Shown here piece by piece: positions 63,501-64,000 of a DNA stretch of 64,000 nucleotides (position 1 is its first letter; each line of letters begins with the position of its first letter). The DNA is from Lineus longissimus. Its lineage: Eukaryota > Nemertea > Pilidiophora > Heteronemertea > Lineidae. The DNA is taken from the NCBI RefSeq assembly GCF_910592395.1, contig NC_088314.1:19734070-19798069 (forward strand). Direction: 5' to 3'. A model generated the notes under the pieces. It ran no database searches. It was not told the origin of the DNA and saw nothing but the letters and a program-made list of their open reading frames with translations. Both the position numbers and the translations under genes were made by a program.

Positions 63501-64000
63501 TAATTTGAACTTGGTTTCAAAATCTACACGATAGCCCCAGGTGTGGAGCTGTGATTCCACTCTAATATGATGGACTATTGGAATAAGATGACTCTCCTTC
63601 CTCTCTGAGGTTTTTTGCCCGTACCGTTCAAAAGGCCTGCGAACTATTAGGGTCGGTAGGCATCGTAGAGGTAGATGGGGTTATCTTTTCATCACTTCAT
63701 AAGGTCTTTTGTGAAATACTGACTTACTGTAGTGCAGTCATTGTAAGCTTAACCTGTTCCCTGTGAAGTTTCCTGAAGAATACCAGTTCGACTTCATCAT
63801 AACAAGTCATGAAAACGATAGGTGATTTTGATTGGAAACCCTGTTTCTAAGTTCTTGGCAGAAACTAACAGCTTTTAGAGTTTGTACCATGGTATCTTTC
63901 TTGTGCATGGCTTGTCTCAACCACACATTCCCCAAGCTCATCCTTTGAGCATATCTTTGCTCCAAAGTGTGTGCGTTATCGGAGATCTATGGGATTACAA

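Larger units (their letters stand above)
40796..64000. other. Gene-free stretch to the right edge
   Basis: No convincing coding exon or RNA gene was found on either strand. Open frames over 100 codons here (for example 44098-44442, 47419-47724, 50191-50505, 61871-62236 on the minus strand) lack recognisable domains, fall in repeats or show no splice context. The sequence may be intergenic, or the upstream intron(s) of the synaptophysin-family gene. Repeats within it are listed separately. Between those I see plain AT-rich sequence. Confidence 0.5.

Overview
This window is animal genomic DNA. It holds spliced genes with GT-AG introns, tRNA-derived SINE remnants, short inverted-repeat transposons and many minisatellites. 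RPL29, PRPF18 and a synaptophysin-family gene place it in a neuron-bearing metazoan. The AT-rich, repeat-laden sequence and introns of about 100 bp to a few kb suggest a (probably marine) invertebrate. The phylum cannot be fixed from the sequence alone.

Layout. (1) 1-10,396, minus strand: 20 exons with consistent splice phases, the 5' part of a large gene that runs off the left edge. It encodes two or three N-terminal EF-hand-like loops followed by more than 1,000 residues of charged, helical, internally repeated sequence. I do not recognise the family. (2) 10.4-14.2 kb: intergenic, with a CpG cluster near the start of gene 1 and a complex of tandem repeats (113 bp and about 69 bp) between two direct copies of a palindrome-bearing repeat. 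(3) 14.19-15.34 kb, minus: RPL29 (eL29). (4) 15.49-19.21 kb, plus: PRPF18, complete in ten coding exons (343 aa), head to head with RPL29 across a short shared promoter region. (5) about 20.66-28.04 kb, minus: a synaptophysin/synaptoporin-family gene. Four 3' coding exons are certain. The first coding exon is not firmly located; a candidate lies at 37.66-37.69 kb. (6) 28-64 kb: no convincing coding exons. This stretch holds a 19-bp minisatellite, a 43-bp minisatellite, SINEs, a TIR element, and at least a dozen unrelated, decayed tandem duplications with spacings of about 90-500 bp.

The genes have different roles (translation, splicing step two, synaptic-vesicle membrane, unknown EF-hand/helical protein) and do not form a pathway. 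The only clear arrangement is the divergent RPL29/PRPF18 pair. The observations most worth following are the internally duplicated EF-hand protein with a conserved intron position, a 33-bp minisatellite lying against one of its splice acceptors, a perfect 35-bp inverted repeat downstream of PRPF18, and the patchwork of old large-unit tandem repeats in the gene-poor half. All calls are from reading the sequence; no database search was run.
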